A program made the position numbers and the translations under genes. 64,000 nucleotides of DNA from an uncultured Lachnospiraceae bacterium (GTDB taxonomy: Bacteria > Bacillota > Clostridia > Lachnospirales > Lachnospiraceae): positions 78,892 through 142,891 of the forward strand of contig CANQSA010000004.1 of the NCBI GenBank assembly GCA_947626415.1, given 5' to 3'. Below are positions 17,905-27,443 of the stretch, in pieces. The notes beneath the pieces are model-generated. The model was not told the DNA's origin. It was given only the letters and a program-made list of their open reading frames with translations, and made no database searches. Within the stretch, counting starts at the first letter, position 1. Every line of letters starts with the position of its first letter.

Positions 17905-19140
17905 ATGTCGCAAAATGTTTATGACATCCTTGTGGAGCGTGGCTTTATTGAGCAGGCGACCAATGAAGAAGAGATTCGGACGTTATTAGGGAAAGAGAAG
18001 GTTACCTTTTATATTGGGTTTGATGCGACAGCGGACAGCCTGACGGCGGGACATTTCCTGACGATCATGGCGATGATGCATATGCAGCGGGCCGGACACA
18101 GACCCATTGCGTTATTGGGCGGCGGTACGACGATGATCGGGGATCCCAGCGGGAAGTCCGATATGCGGACGATGATGACGCAGGAGACCATCGCGCACAA
18201 CGCGAAGCGGTTTTACGAGCAGCTGTCCCGGTTCATTACTTTTGATAATGACAGCGCCATTATTGAGAACAATGCGGACTGGCTGCTGGATCTGAATTAT
18301 GTGGAATTTTTACGGGAGATCGGAGTCCATTTTTCCGTTAATAAGATGCTGACGGCGGAGTGCTATAAGCAGCGGATGGAAAAAGGACTTACCTTTTTTG
18401 AGTTTAATTATATGCTGATGCAGTCCTATGACTTCTGGAAGTTATATAAGAAGCACGGATGCGTACTGGAGATGGGCGGCAACGACCAGTGGTCCAACAT
18501 TATCGGGGGCGTGGAGCTGATCCGCCGCAAGGAAGGAAAACCGGCTTACGGACTGACCTTTAAGCTGCTCACTACCTCTGAGGGGATTAAGATGGGCAAG
18601 ACCATGAAGGGAGCCGTATGGCTGGACCCGGAGAAGACGTCTCCTTACGAGTTTTACCAGTACTGGCGCAATATTGAAGATGTGAAAGTAGAGGAATGTC
18701 TGGCGCTGCTTACATTCCTGCCGATGGAGGAAGTACACCGTCTGGGCGCGCTGGAAGGCGCTGCGATCAATGAAGCCAAGGAAATTCTGGCTTATGAGAT
18801 CACGAAGATCGTACATGGAGAAGCGGAAGCGGTCAAAGCGCAGGAAGCAGCCAGAGCTTTATTTGCGGGCGGCGGTAAGACCGATGATATGCCGACGACT
18901 TGTTATCCGGCCGGACAGCTGGATGCGGGGATCGACCTGATCACGCTGTTAACCGATACGAAGCTGTGCACGACCCGTTCAGACGCCCGCCGTCTGATTA
19001 CGCAGGGCGGCGTTACCGTGAACGGAGAGAAAGAAGCTGATTTCTCCCGGGTGTTCACGACAGCCGATCTGAACGAAGACGGAGCCATTGTCATTAAAAA
19101 GGGCAAGAAGGGCTATCATCAGATCAAAGTGCAGGAATAA
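17905..19140 (+). CDS. tyrS: Tyrosine-tRNA ligase
   Basis: TyrS attaches tyrosine to its tRNA. The product is 411 aa from ATG 17905, which has AAGGAGG eight bases upstream; the in-frame ATG at 17887 precedes that site. The HIGH-type motif appears as AGHFLT, the KMSKS motif as KMGKT, and the tyrosine pocket as [12 protein letters not shown]. An S4 RNA-binding domain closes the protein. This is the TyrRS form with KMxKT rather than the Bacillus KFGKS type. It probably shares a transcript with alaS. Confidence 0.96.
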   Translation: MSQNVYDILVERGFIEQATNEEEIRTLLGKEKVTFYIGFDATADSLTAGHFLTIMAMMHMQRAGHRPIALLGGGTTMIGDPSGKSDMRTMMTQETIAHNAKRFYEQLSRFITFDNDSAIIENNADWLLDLNYVEFLREIGVHFSVNKMLTAECYKQRMEKGLTFFEFNYMLMQSYDFWKLYKKHGCVLEMGGNDQWSNIIGGVELIRRKEGKPAYGLTFKLLTTSEGIKMGKTMKGAVWLDPEKTSPYEFYQYWRNIEDVKVEECLALLTFLPMEEVHRLGALEGAAINEAKEILAYEITKIVHGEAEAVKAQEAARALFAGGGKTDDMPTTCYPAGQLDAGIDLITLLTDTKLCTTRSDARRLITQGGVTVNGEKEADFSRVFTTADLNEDGAIVIKKGKKGYHQIKVQE

Positions 19141-19155
19141 GAAGACGAGGACAGA

Positions 19156-21804
19156 ATGATGAAGAATTATGGTGTAAATGAATTGCGGAAGATGTTTCTG
19201 GATTTCTTTGAGAGTAAGGGACATCTGGTGATGAACAGTTTTTCACTGGTTCCGCACAATGATAACAGTCTTTTACTGATCAACGCGGGCATGGCGCCGT
19301 TAAAACCGTATTTTACCGGGCAGGAGATTCCGCCCCGCAGACGGGTCGCCACCTGCCAGAAGTGTATCCGTACCGGAGATATCGAGAATGTAGGCAAGAC
19401 CGCACGGCACGGGACTTTCTTTGAAATGCTGGGCAATTTCTCCTTTGGAGATTATTTTAAACACGAGGCGATCGCCTGGTCCTGGGAATTTTTAACCGAA
19501 GTAGTCGGAATGGATCCCGACCGCCTTTATCCGTCCGTATTCTTTGAAGATGACGAGGCGTTTGATATCTGGAACAAAGAGATCGGGATTCCCAAAGAAC
19601 GGATCTTCCGGTTTGGCAAAGAGGACAATTTCTGGGAGCACGGGGCAGGCCCGTGCGGTCCCTGTTCCGAGATTTACTATGACCGTGGCGAACAGTACGG
19701 CTGCGGAAAGCCGGATTGTACGGTAGGCTGTGACTGCGACCGCTATATGGAGATCTGGAATAACGTATTTACCCAGTTTGAAAATGACGGCAAGGGCAAT
19801 TATACCGAGCTGATCCAGAAGAATATCGATACCGGAATGGGACTGGAGCGGCTGGCTGCCGTCGTACAGGGTGTGGATTCCATTTTTGATGTGGATACGG
19901 TAAAAGCGCTGCGGGATAAGGTATGTGAATTTGCCGACACAGAATACCACCGGGAATATGAGAAGGATGTCTCCATCCGTCTGATCACGGACCATATCCG
20001 TTCCGCGACTTTTATGATCTCAGACGGGATCCTGCCGTCCAATGAAGGCAGAGGATATGTACTGCGCAGACTGATTCGCCGGGCTGCAAGACACGGAAGG
20101 CTGCTTGGCATTTCCGATGTATTCCTGGCAAAGCTGAGCCGGACCGTGATTGAGGGGTCCAAAGCAGGTTACCCGGAACTGTCTGAGAAGCAGGATATGA
20201 TCTTTAAGGTACTGACCGAAGAAGAGAATAAATTCAACAAGACCATCGATCTGGGACTTACGATCCTGGCCGATCTGGAAGAGAAGTTAAAGAATGAAGG
20301 GCAGACCGTTCTGGCAGGAGAAGATGCGTTCCGCCTGTATGATACCTACGGATTTCCTCTGGATCTGACGAAAGAGATCCTGGAAGAAAAAGGATTTTCC
20401 GTCGATGAAGCCGGATTTCAGACGGCGATGGAACATCAGCGCGCAACCGCCCGAAAGGCGCGGAAGGTAACCAATTATATGGGCGCCGATGCGACCGTTT
20501 ATGAGGAACTCGATCCGTCTATCACTTCGTCCTTCATCGGATATGACCATCTGGAGGATACAGCGAGGATCCTGGCAATGACGACAACGGATACGGTTAC
20601 CGATACGCTGGAAGCAGGCGTAGAAGGCACGATCATCACAGATCAGACCACATTTTACGCTACCATGGGCGGTCAGGAAGCGGATAAGGGAGAGATTCTC
20701 TGCGGAGATTCGGTTTTCCTTGTAACCGATACCATAAAACTGGCAGGCGGTAAGATCGGACATGTAGGTTCTGTGCTGACCGGTTCTTTCCATACGGGAG
20801 ATACGGTTACCACACAGGTAGACGCCCGGCTGCGGCAGGCGACCGCGAAGAATCACAGCGCGACCCATTTGCTGCAGAAGGCGCTGCGGAATGTGCTGGG
20901 CACACATGTCGAGCAGGCCGGTTCCTTTGTAAACGGCGAACTGCTGCGGTTTGACTTTACTCATTTTCAGGCTTTGACCAAGGAAGAACTGGAGAGAGCG
21001 GAAGCGATTGTCAATGAGGAGATTGCGCAGGATCTGCCGGTCGTAACCAGAGAGATGTCGCTGGAAGAAGCCAGAAAGACCGGAGCGATGGCGCTGTTTG
21101 GCGAAAAATACGGAGATACGGTACGCGTAGTTTCCATGGGAGATTTTTCCATTGAACTGTGCGGCGGTACGCATGTTAAAAATACCGGTGCCATTGGATT
21201 GTTTAAGATCATTTCCGAAAACGGGATCGCGGCAGGCGTCAGAAGAATTGTGGCGCTGACTTCCGAAGGGGTTGCCAATCATTTTAATCAGATCGAGCGC
21301 TGGCTGACGGACGCTTCCCGGACTGCGAAGGCAGAACCGGCGGCTCTGCCGAAAAAGATTGTTTCCATGCAGGAGGAGATCAAGAAGCTGCAGGCGGAAA
21401 ATGAGAAGCTGAAGCAGAAGCTGGCAAAAGCGGCTGCGGGCGATATCGCCGGCAAAGCCGAAGAGATACAGGGGATCCGGGTACTTACGGTTAAACTTCC
21501 GGAAATGGATATGAACGGTCTGCGGAATATGGCGGATCAGTATCGGGATCAGTTAGGAGAGTGTGTGGTCGTTTTGGCGTCCGCGCAGGGTAAAGATAAG
21601 GTTAATTTAGTTGCATCCGCAACACCGGCTGCCGTTGCCGACGGAGCGCATGCAGGTAATTTAATAAAAGCAATCGCTGCTGTAGTCGGCGGCGGCGGGG
21701 GCGGTCGTCCCAATATGGCACAGGCCGGAGGAAAATGTCCGGAACAGATTGACGCCGCATTGGAGAAGGCAAAATCAATTCTAAAAGAACAATTACAGGT
21801 ATGA
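19156..21804 (+). CDS. alaS: Alanine-tRNA ligase
   Basis: AlaS charges tRNA-Ala and edits serine and glycine errors. The 882-aa full-length product has the catalytic domain start LRKMFLDFFESKGH, the editing-domain metal motifs HSATHLLQKAL and CGGTHVKNTG, a coiled segment and a C-Ala end with the Gly-rich VVGGGGGGRPNMAQAGG. Two adjacent ATG codons (19156 and 19159) could serve as start. It lies 15 bases after tyrS. Confidence 0.98.
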   Translation: MMKNYGVNELRKMFLDFFESKGHLVMNSFSLVPHNDNSLLLINAGMAPLKPYFTGQEIPPRRRVATCQKCIRTGDIENVGKTARHGTFFEMLGNFSFGDYFKHEAIAWSWEFLTEVVGMDPDRLYPSVFFEDDEAFDIWNKEIGIPKERIFRFGKEDNFWEHGAGPCGPCSEIYYDRGEQYGCGKPDCTVGCDCDRYMEIWNNVFTQFENDGKGNYTELIQKNIDTGMGLERLAAVVQGVDSIFDVDTVKALRDKVCEFADTEYHREYEKDVSIRLITDHIRSATFMISDGILPSNEGRGYVLRRLIRRAARHGRLLGISDVFLAKLSRTVIEGSKAGYPELSEKQDMIFKVLTEEENKFNKTIDLGLTILADLEEKLKNEGQTVLAGEDAFRLYDTYGFPLDLTKEILEEKGFSVDEAGFQTAMEHQRATARKARKVTNYMGADATVYEELDPSITSSFIGYDHLEDTARILAMTTTDTVTDTLEAGVEGTIITDQTTFYATMGGQEADKGEILCGDSVFLVTDTIKLAGGKIGHVGSVLTGSFHTGDTVTTQVDARLRQATAKNHSATHLLQKALRNVLGTHVEQAGSFVNGELLRFDFTHFQALTKEELERAEAIVNEEIAQDLPVVTREMSLEEARKTGAMALFGEKYGDTVRVVSMGDFSIELCGGTHVKNTGAIGLFKIISENGIAAGVRRIVALTSEGVANHFNQIERWLTDASRTAKAEPAALPKKIVSMQEEIKKLQAENEKLKQKLAKAAAGDIAGKAEEIQGIRVLTVKLPEMDMNGLRNMADQYRDQLGECVVVLASAQGKDKVNLVASATPAAVADGAHAGNLIKAIAAVVGGGGGGRPNMAQAGGKCPEQIDAALEKAKSILKEQLQV

Positions 21805-21815
21805 AGGAGGTTCAA

Positions 21816-23942
21816 ATGAGACAAACTATGAAAAAAAGTTTTGTAGCACTATTGGCAGTCTGCGTTTTGATGTTAAGTAGTGTTACAGTCTGCTTCGCGG
21901 CTTCAGCTGAAGACGGCGTAGGCGGCGACGGCGGCGTAAACGTAAAGATCACGACCGACGCGGAGAGTTATGGAACCGGCGATACGGTAAAAATGCAGAT
22001 CGCGGTAGAAAACACAAACAGCTACGAAGTAAAAAATGTAAACGTAAGTATGGCAATGCCGGACGGTCTGAAGGAAGCAACGAAAGATGAACTGGTTGTA
22101 AAAACACTGGCTGCAGGCGAAACCCAGACACTTACCAAAGAACTTACGGTTACCAAAGCAGGCGCTGCCGGCAGTTCCAAATCCGGAGGATCCGACAGTC
22201 TTTGGCTGATCATTGGTATTATCGCAGCCGTTGTGGTTGTAGTGGCTGTGATCGTTGTAGTGATCGTATTAAAGAAGAAAAAGGGTAAAAATGTTGCCGC
22301 AGGCATGATCATCGTTGCATTGCTGGCGACATCCGCAATAGGGATCAGTCCGATGGAGGCACAGGCTGCCGCACCGACTACCGGACATGTATCCGTACAT
22401 GATCCGTCCATCGTAAAAGATACTAAGAGCGGAACGTATTATATCTTCGGTTCCCATCGGGCATGGGCTAAGACCGACGATCTGATGACATGGAAAAGCT
22501 TTACCAATAACCTGACGTCCAATTATAAGGATATCTTCGGCGATCTGTTCGCAAGCTATAATTCTTATGGAAAGAATACCACTGTAGACGGAAATATGTG
22601 GGCGCCGGATGTCATCTGGAACGAAGCCATGAACAAATGGTGCATGTACATGAGTATTAACGGCGATAACTGGCAGTCCACGATCTACTTGCTGACGGCG
22701 GACAGCCTGGATGGAGACTGGACCCTGGTAGCTCCGGTTGTATACTCCGGCTTTACCGGTTCTTCCAGTGAAGTGATCAACTTTAACGTATTTAAGAACG
22801 TAAAGGTAGGAAATGATGATCTGCGGATCCGCGCATCTGTTTCCTTCTCTTCCGGTTCTGATCGTGCCTCTATGACAGATGTTTACAAGGTTTTGGGCGA
22901 GGACGCCGATCTGTCTTCTTACGCAAGAGTACAGAGTGTTCAGAACAACTCCATGCTGAATGCCATTGACCCGAACGTCAACTTTGACGATGAAGGAAAT
23001 ATGTGGCTGGCATACGGTTCCTGGTCCGCAGGCATCTATCAGATCAAGCTGGATCCGAAGACCGGTCTGAGAGATTATACCTATAAATATGAGACCAAGA
23101 ACAATGAATCGGACGCTTATTTCGGCAAGAAGCTGGCAGGCGGATATTACTGCTCCGGTGAGGGTGCTTATATCCTGAAATACGATAAGTATTACTTCCT
23201 GTTTATGTCCTATGCGGGACTGAGTTCAACCGAAGGTTATCAGATGCGGGTATTCCGTTCCGAGGATATCAACGGACCGTATGTAGACGCAAAGGGCGTT
23301 CCCGCGATCTACACTTCCTATGTCAATAATGTAGACGGGCAGAGAGGCTATAAGCTGATGTCCAGCGTGGCATGGAGTGATTACAGCAAGATTGAAGTTG
23401 CGCAGGGTCATAACTCCGCGTTTGTAGACGAAGACGGCAAGGCATATGTAATCTACCATACCAGATTCGTAAACAACAATGACTCATATTCCGTAAACAA
23501 TCCGATAGATGGCCATGAGGTCAGAGTGCATCAGCTGTGGCTGAACGACGAGGGCTGGCTGGTAGCCGCACCGTTTGAGTACACAGGCGAGACACTGCCG
23601 GAGAACGGATATACGGCTGCAGAGATCGCTGGTGACTATGAGTTCGCGATCCATGAGACCAGACATTACAGCAGACCGAAGAAAGGTGATGTAGTTGACG
23701 CAACAGCAAAGGCGTCCGGTATTATTGAGCCGAAGAATATCACCTTAACTGCAGACGGCAAGATCACAGGCGACGTAGAAGGCACCTGGAAGTCTTCCGG
23801 CAAGAGCGTGACTCTGTCTATCGACGGTACCGATTACAACGGCGTTGCAATCAAACAGTATTCCGAGAAGCAGCCGAAGACCGAAAAAATGTGCATTACG
23901 CTGGAAGGCAACAACAAGGCTGCATGGGCAATCGCAAAATAA
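21816..23942 (+). CDS. Membrane-anchored family 43 glycoside hydrolase (arabinanase-like) with two export signals
   Basis: A 708-aa composite. Residues 1-27 form a signal peptide ending near VCFAA. Residues about 30-115 look like an extracellular beta-sandwich (VKITTDAESYGTGDTVKMQI). A membrane helix spans 129-152, then KKKK at 153-156, then a second hydrophobic segment (164-178) ending in AQAAA. The rest resembles endo-1,5-alpha-arabinanase: base D196 in VHDPSIV, candidate D385 in AIDPNV, acid E449 in SGEGAY, and a small C-terminal beta domain. Start 21816 has AAGGAGG. The implied topology is a membrane hairpin with both domains outside. Substrate is inferred, and no sugar-use genes lie nearby. 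Confidence 0.85.
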   Translation: MRQTMKKSFVALLAVCVLMLSSVTVCFAASAEDGVGGDGGVNVKITTDAESYGTGDTVKMQIAVENTNSYEVKNVNVSMAMPDGLKEATKDELVVKTLAAGETQTLTKELTVTKAGAAGSSKSGGSDSLWLIIGIIAAVVVVVAVIVVVIVLKKKKGKNVAAGMIIVALLATSAIGISPMEAQAAAPTTGHVSVHDPSIVKDTKSGTYYIFGSHRAWAKTDDLMTWKSFTNNLTSNYKDIFGDLFASYNSYGKNTTVDGNMWAPDVIWNEAMNKWCMYMSINGDNWQSTIYLLTADSLDGDWTLVAPVVYSGFTGSSSEVINFNVFKNVKVGNDDLRIRASVSFSSGSDRASMTDVYKVLGEDADLSSYARVQSVQNNSMLNAIDPNVNFDDEGNMWLAYGSWSAGIYQIKLDPKTGLRDYTYKYETKNNESDAYFGKKLAGGYYCSGEGAYILKYDKYYFLFMSYAGLSSTEGYQMRVFRSEDINGPYVDAKGVPAIYTSYVNNVDGQRGYKLMSSVAWSDYSKIEVAQGHNSAFVDEDGKAYVIYHTRFVNNNDSYSVNNPIDGHEVRVHQLWLNDEGWLVAAPFEYTGETLPENGYTAAEIAGDYEFAIHETRHYSRPKKGDVVDATAKASGIIEPKNITLTADGKITGDVEGTWKSSGKSVTLSIDGTDYNGVAIKQYSEKQPKTEKMCITLEGNNKAAWAIAK

Positions 23943-23961
23943 AAGCAGTGGAAAAAAGTAG

Positions 23962-23989
23962 TTGACGATTTGGAAATCTATGCTATAAT
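23962..23989 (+). promoter_or_regulatory. Strong vegetative promoter for rpsU
   Basis: TTGACG (23962-23967) and a perfect TATAAT (23984-23989) are 16 bases apart. The start site would fall near 23996, giving a leader of about 68 bases. Confidence 0.85.
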
Positions 23990-24014
23990 ACCCTTAGTGC
24001 AAAAAATACCCAGA

Positions 24015-24042
24015 CAGTTGTATTACGCACAATATGCAACTG
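24015..24042 (+). other. Hairpin in the rpsU leader
   Basis: CAGTTG (24015-24020) pairs with CAACTG (24037-24042), and the stem continues as TATT (24021-24024) with AATA (24031-24034) past a two-base bulge. The loop contains GCAC (24027-24030), which is complementary to GTGC (23997-24000) at the predicted 5' end of the mRNA. GGGAGG follows at 24045-24050. An autoregulatory role for S21 is possible but unproven. Confidence 0.45.
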
Positions 24043-24063
24043 AAGGGAGGTTAGGGTGATACT

Positions 24064-24240
24064 ATGTCAAATGTAATCGTAAAAGAAAACGAGTCATTGG
24101 ATAGTGCGCTGCGCCGTTTCAAGAGAAATTGCGCAAAGGCAGGGATCCAGCAGGAGATTCGCAAGAGAGAGCATTATGAGAAGCCTAGTGTAAAGCGTAA
24201 GAAGAAATCTGAAGCTGCTAGAAAACGTAAATATAATTAA
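24064..24240 (+). CDS. rpsU: 30S ribosomal protein S21
   Basis: S21 is a small, very basic 30S protein involved in translation initiation. The product is 58 aa, beginning [19 protein letters not shown] and ending in a Lys/Arg-rich tail [10 protein letters not shown], which matches the family in length and sequence. It has its own strong promoter, a structured leader and an immediate terminator, so it forms a single-gene transcript. Confidence 0.98.
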   Translation: MSNVIVKENESLDSALRRFKRNCAKAGIQQEIRKREHYEKPSVKRKKKSEAARKRKYN

Positions 24241-24250
24241 ACTTGTGCAG

Positions 24251-24284
24251 AAGGCACTGTCGCTTGGCGGCAGTGCCTTTTTTT
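24251..24284 (+). terminator. Rho-independent terminator after rpsU
   Basis: AGGCACTGTCGC (24252-24263) pairs with GCGGCAGTGCCT (24267-24278), with one G-T wobble, and is followed by a run of T residues to 24284. Confidence 0.95.
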
Positions 24285-24307
24285 CGCTGTCAGAAGCTGT
24301 TTTTCAC

Positions 24308-24336
24308 TCATAGGGCACCCGGTAATTTCATATATT
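24308..24336 (+). promoter_or_regulatory. Candidate sigma-E-type promoter for yqfC-yqfD
   Basis: TCATAGG (24308-24314) and CATATATT (24329-24336) are 14 bases apart, resembling a mother-cell promoter. yqfC and yqfD belong to the sigma-E regulon in Bacillus. The -35 match is only partial. Confidence 0.4.
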
Positions 24337-24367
24337 GCACAAAAGGAGTGAAAGCGAATCCGGATGC

Positions 24368-24670
24368 ATGAAAAAAGAAAGACGCTTAAAAAAGCAAAAA
24401 GAAAATAGAATTTCCGCAGGAGAACAGGCAGTACATGTTCTGAATCTTCCGCCGGACTGCGTTCTGGGAGACGCGCTGCTCTCAGCCATAGGCAATCGGA
24501 CGCTGTATATCGAAAATTACTCCAGGATCCTATGCTATGAAGACGACTGTATTCGGATCGAATGCAGACACGGCATGATCACTTTAACGGGCGCACGCCT
24601 GACCATCGCATATTTTAACGCGCATGAAATGAAAATTACAGGAAAGATCGAACAGATCCGGTTTTCCTGA
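24368..24670 (+). CDS. yqfC: Sporulation protein YqfC (YabP/YqfC family)
   Basis: YqfC is a small mother-cell sporulation protein paired with YqfD; its molecular role is unknown. The 100-aa product has a basic N terminus and the family core with ENYSRILCYEDDCIRIECRHG and a beta-rich C-terminal half. ATG 24368 is the only ATG in frame near the front; an AAGGAG at 24343-24348 is rather far upstream, and a TTG at 24335 is the alternative. It is directly followed by yqfD. Confidence 0.85.
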   Translation: MKKERRLKKQKENRISAGEQAVHVLNLPPDCVLGDALLSAIGNRTLYIENYSRILCYEDDCIRIECRHGMITLTGARLTIAYFNAHEMKITGKIEQIRFS

Positions 24671-24697
24671 TGCAGGACAGAAAGGAGTGGCGGCGCT

Positions 24698-25936
24698 ATG
24701 GTACAGCACGGTTTTCAGTGGTTTTGCGGAACGGTAACAATAGCGGTTTTCGGAGAAGAAATTCAGCGGTTTTTTAATATCTGCCGCGCAAACGAGCTGT
24801 TTTTGCGGGATATTCAGACAGAAAACGGACAGACTGTATTTTCCATGAATGCGGCGAAAGTCAAGAAGCTGAAGCCCATTTTAAAAAAAACGCATACGAA
24901 GATCCGGATCTTAAAGAAAAAGGGACTCCCGTTCCTACGGCTGAAACTCCGAAAGAAACGGAGCTTTGCCATCGGCGTGATCCTGGCCGGTATGATGCTT
25001 TACAGTCTGACTTTTTTTATCTGGAATATCACGGTGGAAGGCAATTATTCGTATACGGCGGGAGAGATTACGGATTTTTTAAATTCGATGCAGGTAACCG
25101 GCGGGATTTTAAAGGCAAAGGTAGACTGTGATGCCATTGAAAAGGCGATTCGGAATCAATATAACGATATCACCTGGGTCTGCGCGGAATTAAACGGAAC
25201 TCGTCTGATCATCCATATCAAAGAAAATTACGATACACAGATCCCAAAAGAAGAGGCGGACCCTTATCACCTGACGGCAAAACGGGACGCGGTTGTAACT
25301 TCTATTCTGACCCGGAGCGGGACGCCGCTGGTGAAACAGGGGGATACCGTAAAAGCCGGAGATATCCTGGTAAGCGGGATCGTATCTGTCTATGACGATA
25401 ACGGCGAGCCCATGGATCATCTTTTGGTAAACGCCGACGCGGATATTTACGGAAAAACGACTTATACTTATCATAAGGAAATTCCGCTTGCTTACCGGGA
25501 AAAAGAGTATACCGGCAATCAAATCGTCAATTATTACTGTATGATAGACCGGGGGCGGCTCCTGCTGCAGACACAGAAGACAGAATTTGCCGATTATGAC
25601 CGGATGACCGATGACCACTGGGTTTCTATACTGAAAAACTTTTATCTGCCGGTTCACTATGGGACCGAAACGATCCTGGAATACCGGTGGGTGGATAAGA
25701 CTTACACGGAGGCGGAGGTAACTCAGGCTGCGGAAGCGGATTTTAACCTGTTTCTAGAAAAATTTATAAAAAAAGGGATTCAAATTATTGAAAAAAATGA
25801 TACAATACAAATAATTGGCGAAAATTGCGTTGTTGACGGAACCGTGACCGTAATAGAGCCAATCGGAAAGGTAAGACCTGTAGAACAGAGTGAATTACCG
25901 GAAATCAACACGGAAGGGACAGAAAAGACGGAATGA
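24698..25936 (+). CDS. yqfD: Sporulation protein YqfD
   Basis: YqfD is a single-pass membrane protein of the sporulation programme. The 412-aa product has a cytoplasmic N-terminal domain, a basic stretch, one membrane helix at about residues 88-108, and a long extracytoplasmic domain with IWNITVEGNYSYTAGEI and VKQGDTVKAGDILVSGIV (a barrel-sandwich-like motif). AAAGGAGTGG precedes the ATG. The order yqfC-yqfD-phoH-ybeY is conserved in endospore formers. It overlaps phoH by four bases. Confidence 0.92.
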   Translation: MVQHGFQWFCGTVTIAVFGEEIQRFFNICRANELFLRDIQTENGQTVFSMNAAKVKKLKPILKKTHTKIRILKKKGLPFLRLKLRKKRSFAIGVILAGMMLYSLTFFIWNITVEGNYSYTAGEITDFLNSMQVTGGILKAKVDCDAIEKAIRNQYNDITWVCAELNGTRLIIHIKENYDTQIPKEEADPYHLTAKRDAVVTSILTRSGTPLVKQGDTVKAGDILVSGIVSVYDDNGEPMDHLLVNADADIYGKTTYTYHKEIPLAYREKEYTGNQIVNYYCMIDRGRLLLQTQKTEFADYDRMTDDHWVSILKNFYLPVHYGTETILEYRWVDKTYTEAEVTQAAEADFNLFLEKFIKKGIQIIEKNDTIQIIGENCVVDGTVTVIEPIGKVRPVEQSELPEINTEGTEKTE

Positions 25937-26922
25937 GTATCATCGAAACCATAACGGAACTGCCGGCGGAATGCAACGGAGAAATATTCGGGCAGTTTGA
26001 CACCCATATGAAGAAGATCGAACGGACGCTGCATGTTTCCATTATCAACCGGGATTCCGGCCTGAAGGTGATCGGCGGAGAGGTCAATGTACGCCGCGCC
26101 ATAGAAGTGATCCGGACCCTCACGGAGCTGGCAAAGCGGGGAAATACCGTAACAGAACAGAATGTGGATTATGCGCTGTCTCTGGTTGCGGAGGATAATG
26201 CCAACGCATTGCTGGAGATCGATCAGGATATCATCACGAGAACCGTGCAGGGGAAACCGGTGAAGCCCAGAACGATGGGACAGAAACACTATGTGGATAT
26301 GATCCGCCAGAAAATGATCGTATTCGGGATCGGTCCCGCGGGAACCGGCAAGACGTATCTGGCGATGGCAATGGCGATTCAGGCGTTTAAAAACAATGAA
26401 GTGAATCGGATCATTATGACCCGGCCGGCGATCGAGGCGGGAGAAAACCTGGGATTTCTGCCCGGCGATCTGCAGAGTAAGGTAGATCCGTACCTGCGTC
26501 CGCTCTATGACGCGCTCTATGAGATCATGGGAGCGGAAAGTTTTTTGCACAATTCCGAAAAGGGACTGATCGAGGTCGCGCCGCTTGCCTATATGCGCGG
26601 CCGGACTCTGGATAACGCCTATATTATTCTGGATGAAGCGCAGAATACCACGCCGGCGCAGATGAAGATGTTCTTAACCAGGATCGGCTTTGGCTCCAAG
26701 GTAATCGTGACCGGCGACCTGACGCAGAAAGACCTGCCGAAAGACGCGGTATCCGGTCTGGAAGTAGCCCAGAAGGTGCTTGAGAAATTGGACGACCTGG
26801 CCTTTGTCCGGCTGACCAGTCAGGACGTAGTAAGGCATCCGCTGGTGCAGAAGATCGTAAAAGCCTATGAAGAATATGAAGCGAAGAAGGAGGCCTCCCA
26901 CCGGAAGGAACAGAAGCGATGA
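25933..26922 (+). CDS. phoH: PhoH-like ATPase
   Basis: PhoH is a P-loop ATPase, thought to act on RNA. The 329-aa product has an N-terminal KH-like region and the motor with Walker A GPAGTGKT at 134-141 and Walker B IILDEAQNTT. Its neighbour ybeY is a usual partner and both are linked to rRNA processing. The start overlaps the yqfD stop (ATGA), and its own stop overlaps ybeY by four bases, so the genes are translationally coupled. Confidence 0.95.
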   Translation: MSIIETITELPAECNGEIFGQFDTHMKKIERTLHVSIINRDSGLKVIGGEVNVRRAIEVIRTLTELAKRGNTVTEQNVDYALSLVAEDNANALLEIDQDIITRTVQGKPVKPRTMGQKHYVDMIRQKMIVFGIGPAGTGKTYLAMAMAIQAFKNNEVNRIIMTRPAIEAGENLGFLPGDLQSKVDPYLRPLYDALYEIMGAESFLHNSEKGLIEVAPLAYMRGRTLDNAYIILDEAQNTTPAQMKMFLTRIGFGSKVIVTGDLTQKDLPKDAVSGLEVAQKVLEKLDDLAFVRLTSQDVVRHPLVQKIVKAYEEYEAKKEASHRKEQKR

Positions 26923-27413
26923 CAATCAGATTTGATCAGGAGTACCGGCTGGATCTGGGGATTGACCCGGAAGCAGTCTGCAGAAGAGTTGTGGAATATG
27001 CGTTGGAATATATCAAATGCCCTTATGAAGCGGAGGTTTCCGTTACCTTTACGGATAATGCCTCTATCGCCGAAGTAAACGCCAAATACCGGCAGATCGA
27101 GCGGGAAACGGACGTTCTGTCATTTCCGATGCTCGAATATGAGACGCCGGGAGATTTTTCTTTTCTGGAGGAGGAACCGTTTGCGTTTCATCCGGAAACC
27201 GGAGAACTTCTGCTGGGAGATATCATGATCTCTTTGGATAAGGTGAAAGAACAGGCAGAACAGTACGGCCATTCCGTAACGCGGGAACTGGCTTTTCTGA
27301 CAGCGCACAGTATGCTGCATCTGTTTGGTTTTGACCATATGGAAGAGCAGGAAAGAACAGAGATGGAGCAGAAACAGAGAGAAATTCTGGACGCGCTGCA
27401 GATCACAAGATAA
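26919..27413 (+). CDS. ybeY: Endoribonuclease YbeY
   Basis: YbeY is a zinc-dependent RNase involved in 16S rRNA 3'-end maturation and ribosome quality control. The 164-aa product carries the zinc motif HxxxHxxxxxH as H130, H134 and H140 in AHSMLHLFGFDHM, and the conserved TDVLSFPML block. It overlaps phoH by four bases. Confidence 0.96.
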   Translation: MTIRFDQEYRLDLGIDPEAVCRRVVEYALEYIKCPYEAEVSVTFTDNASIAEVNAKYRQIERETDVLSFPMLEYETPGDFSFLEEEPFAFHPETGELLLGDIMISLDKVKEQAEQYGHSVTRELAFLTAHSMLHLFGFDHMEEQERTEMEQKQREILDALQITR

Positions 27414-27443
27414 TCCAGAAATTACAACTACGGAGAACTGATT

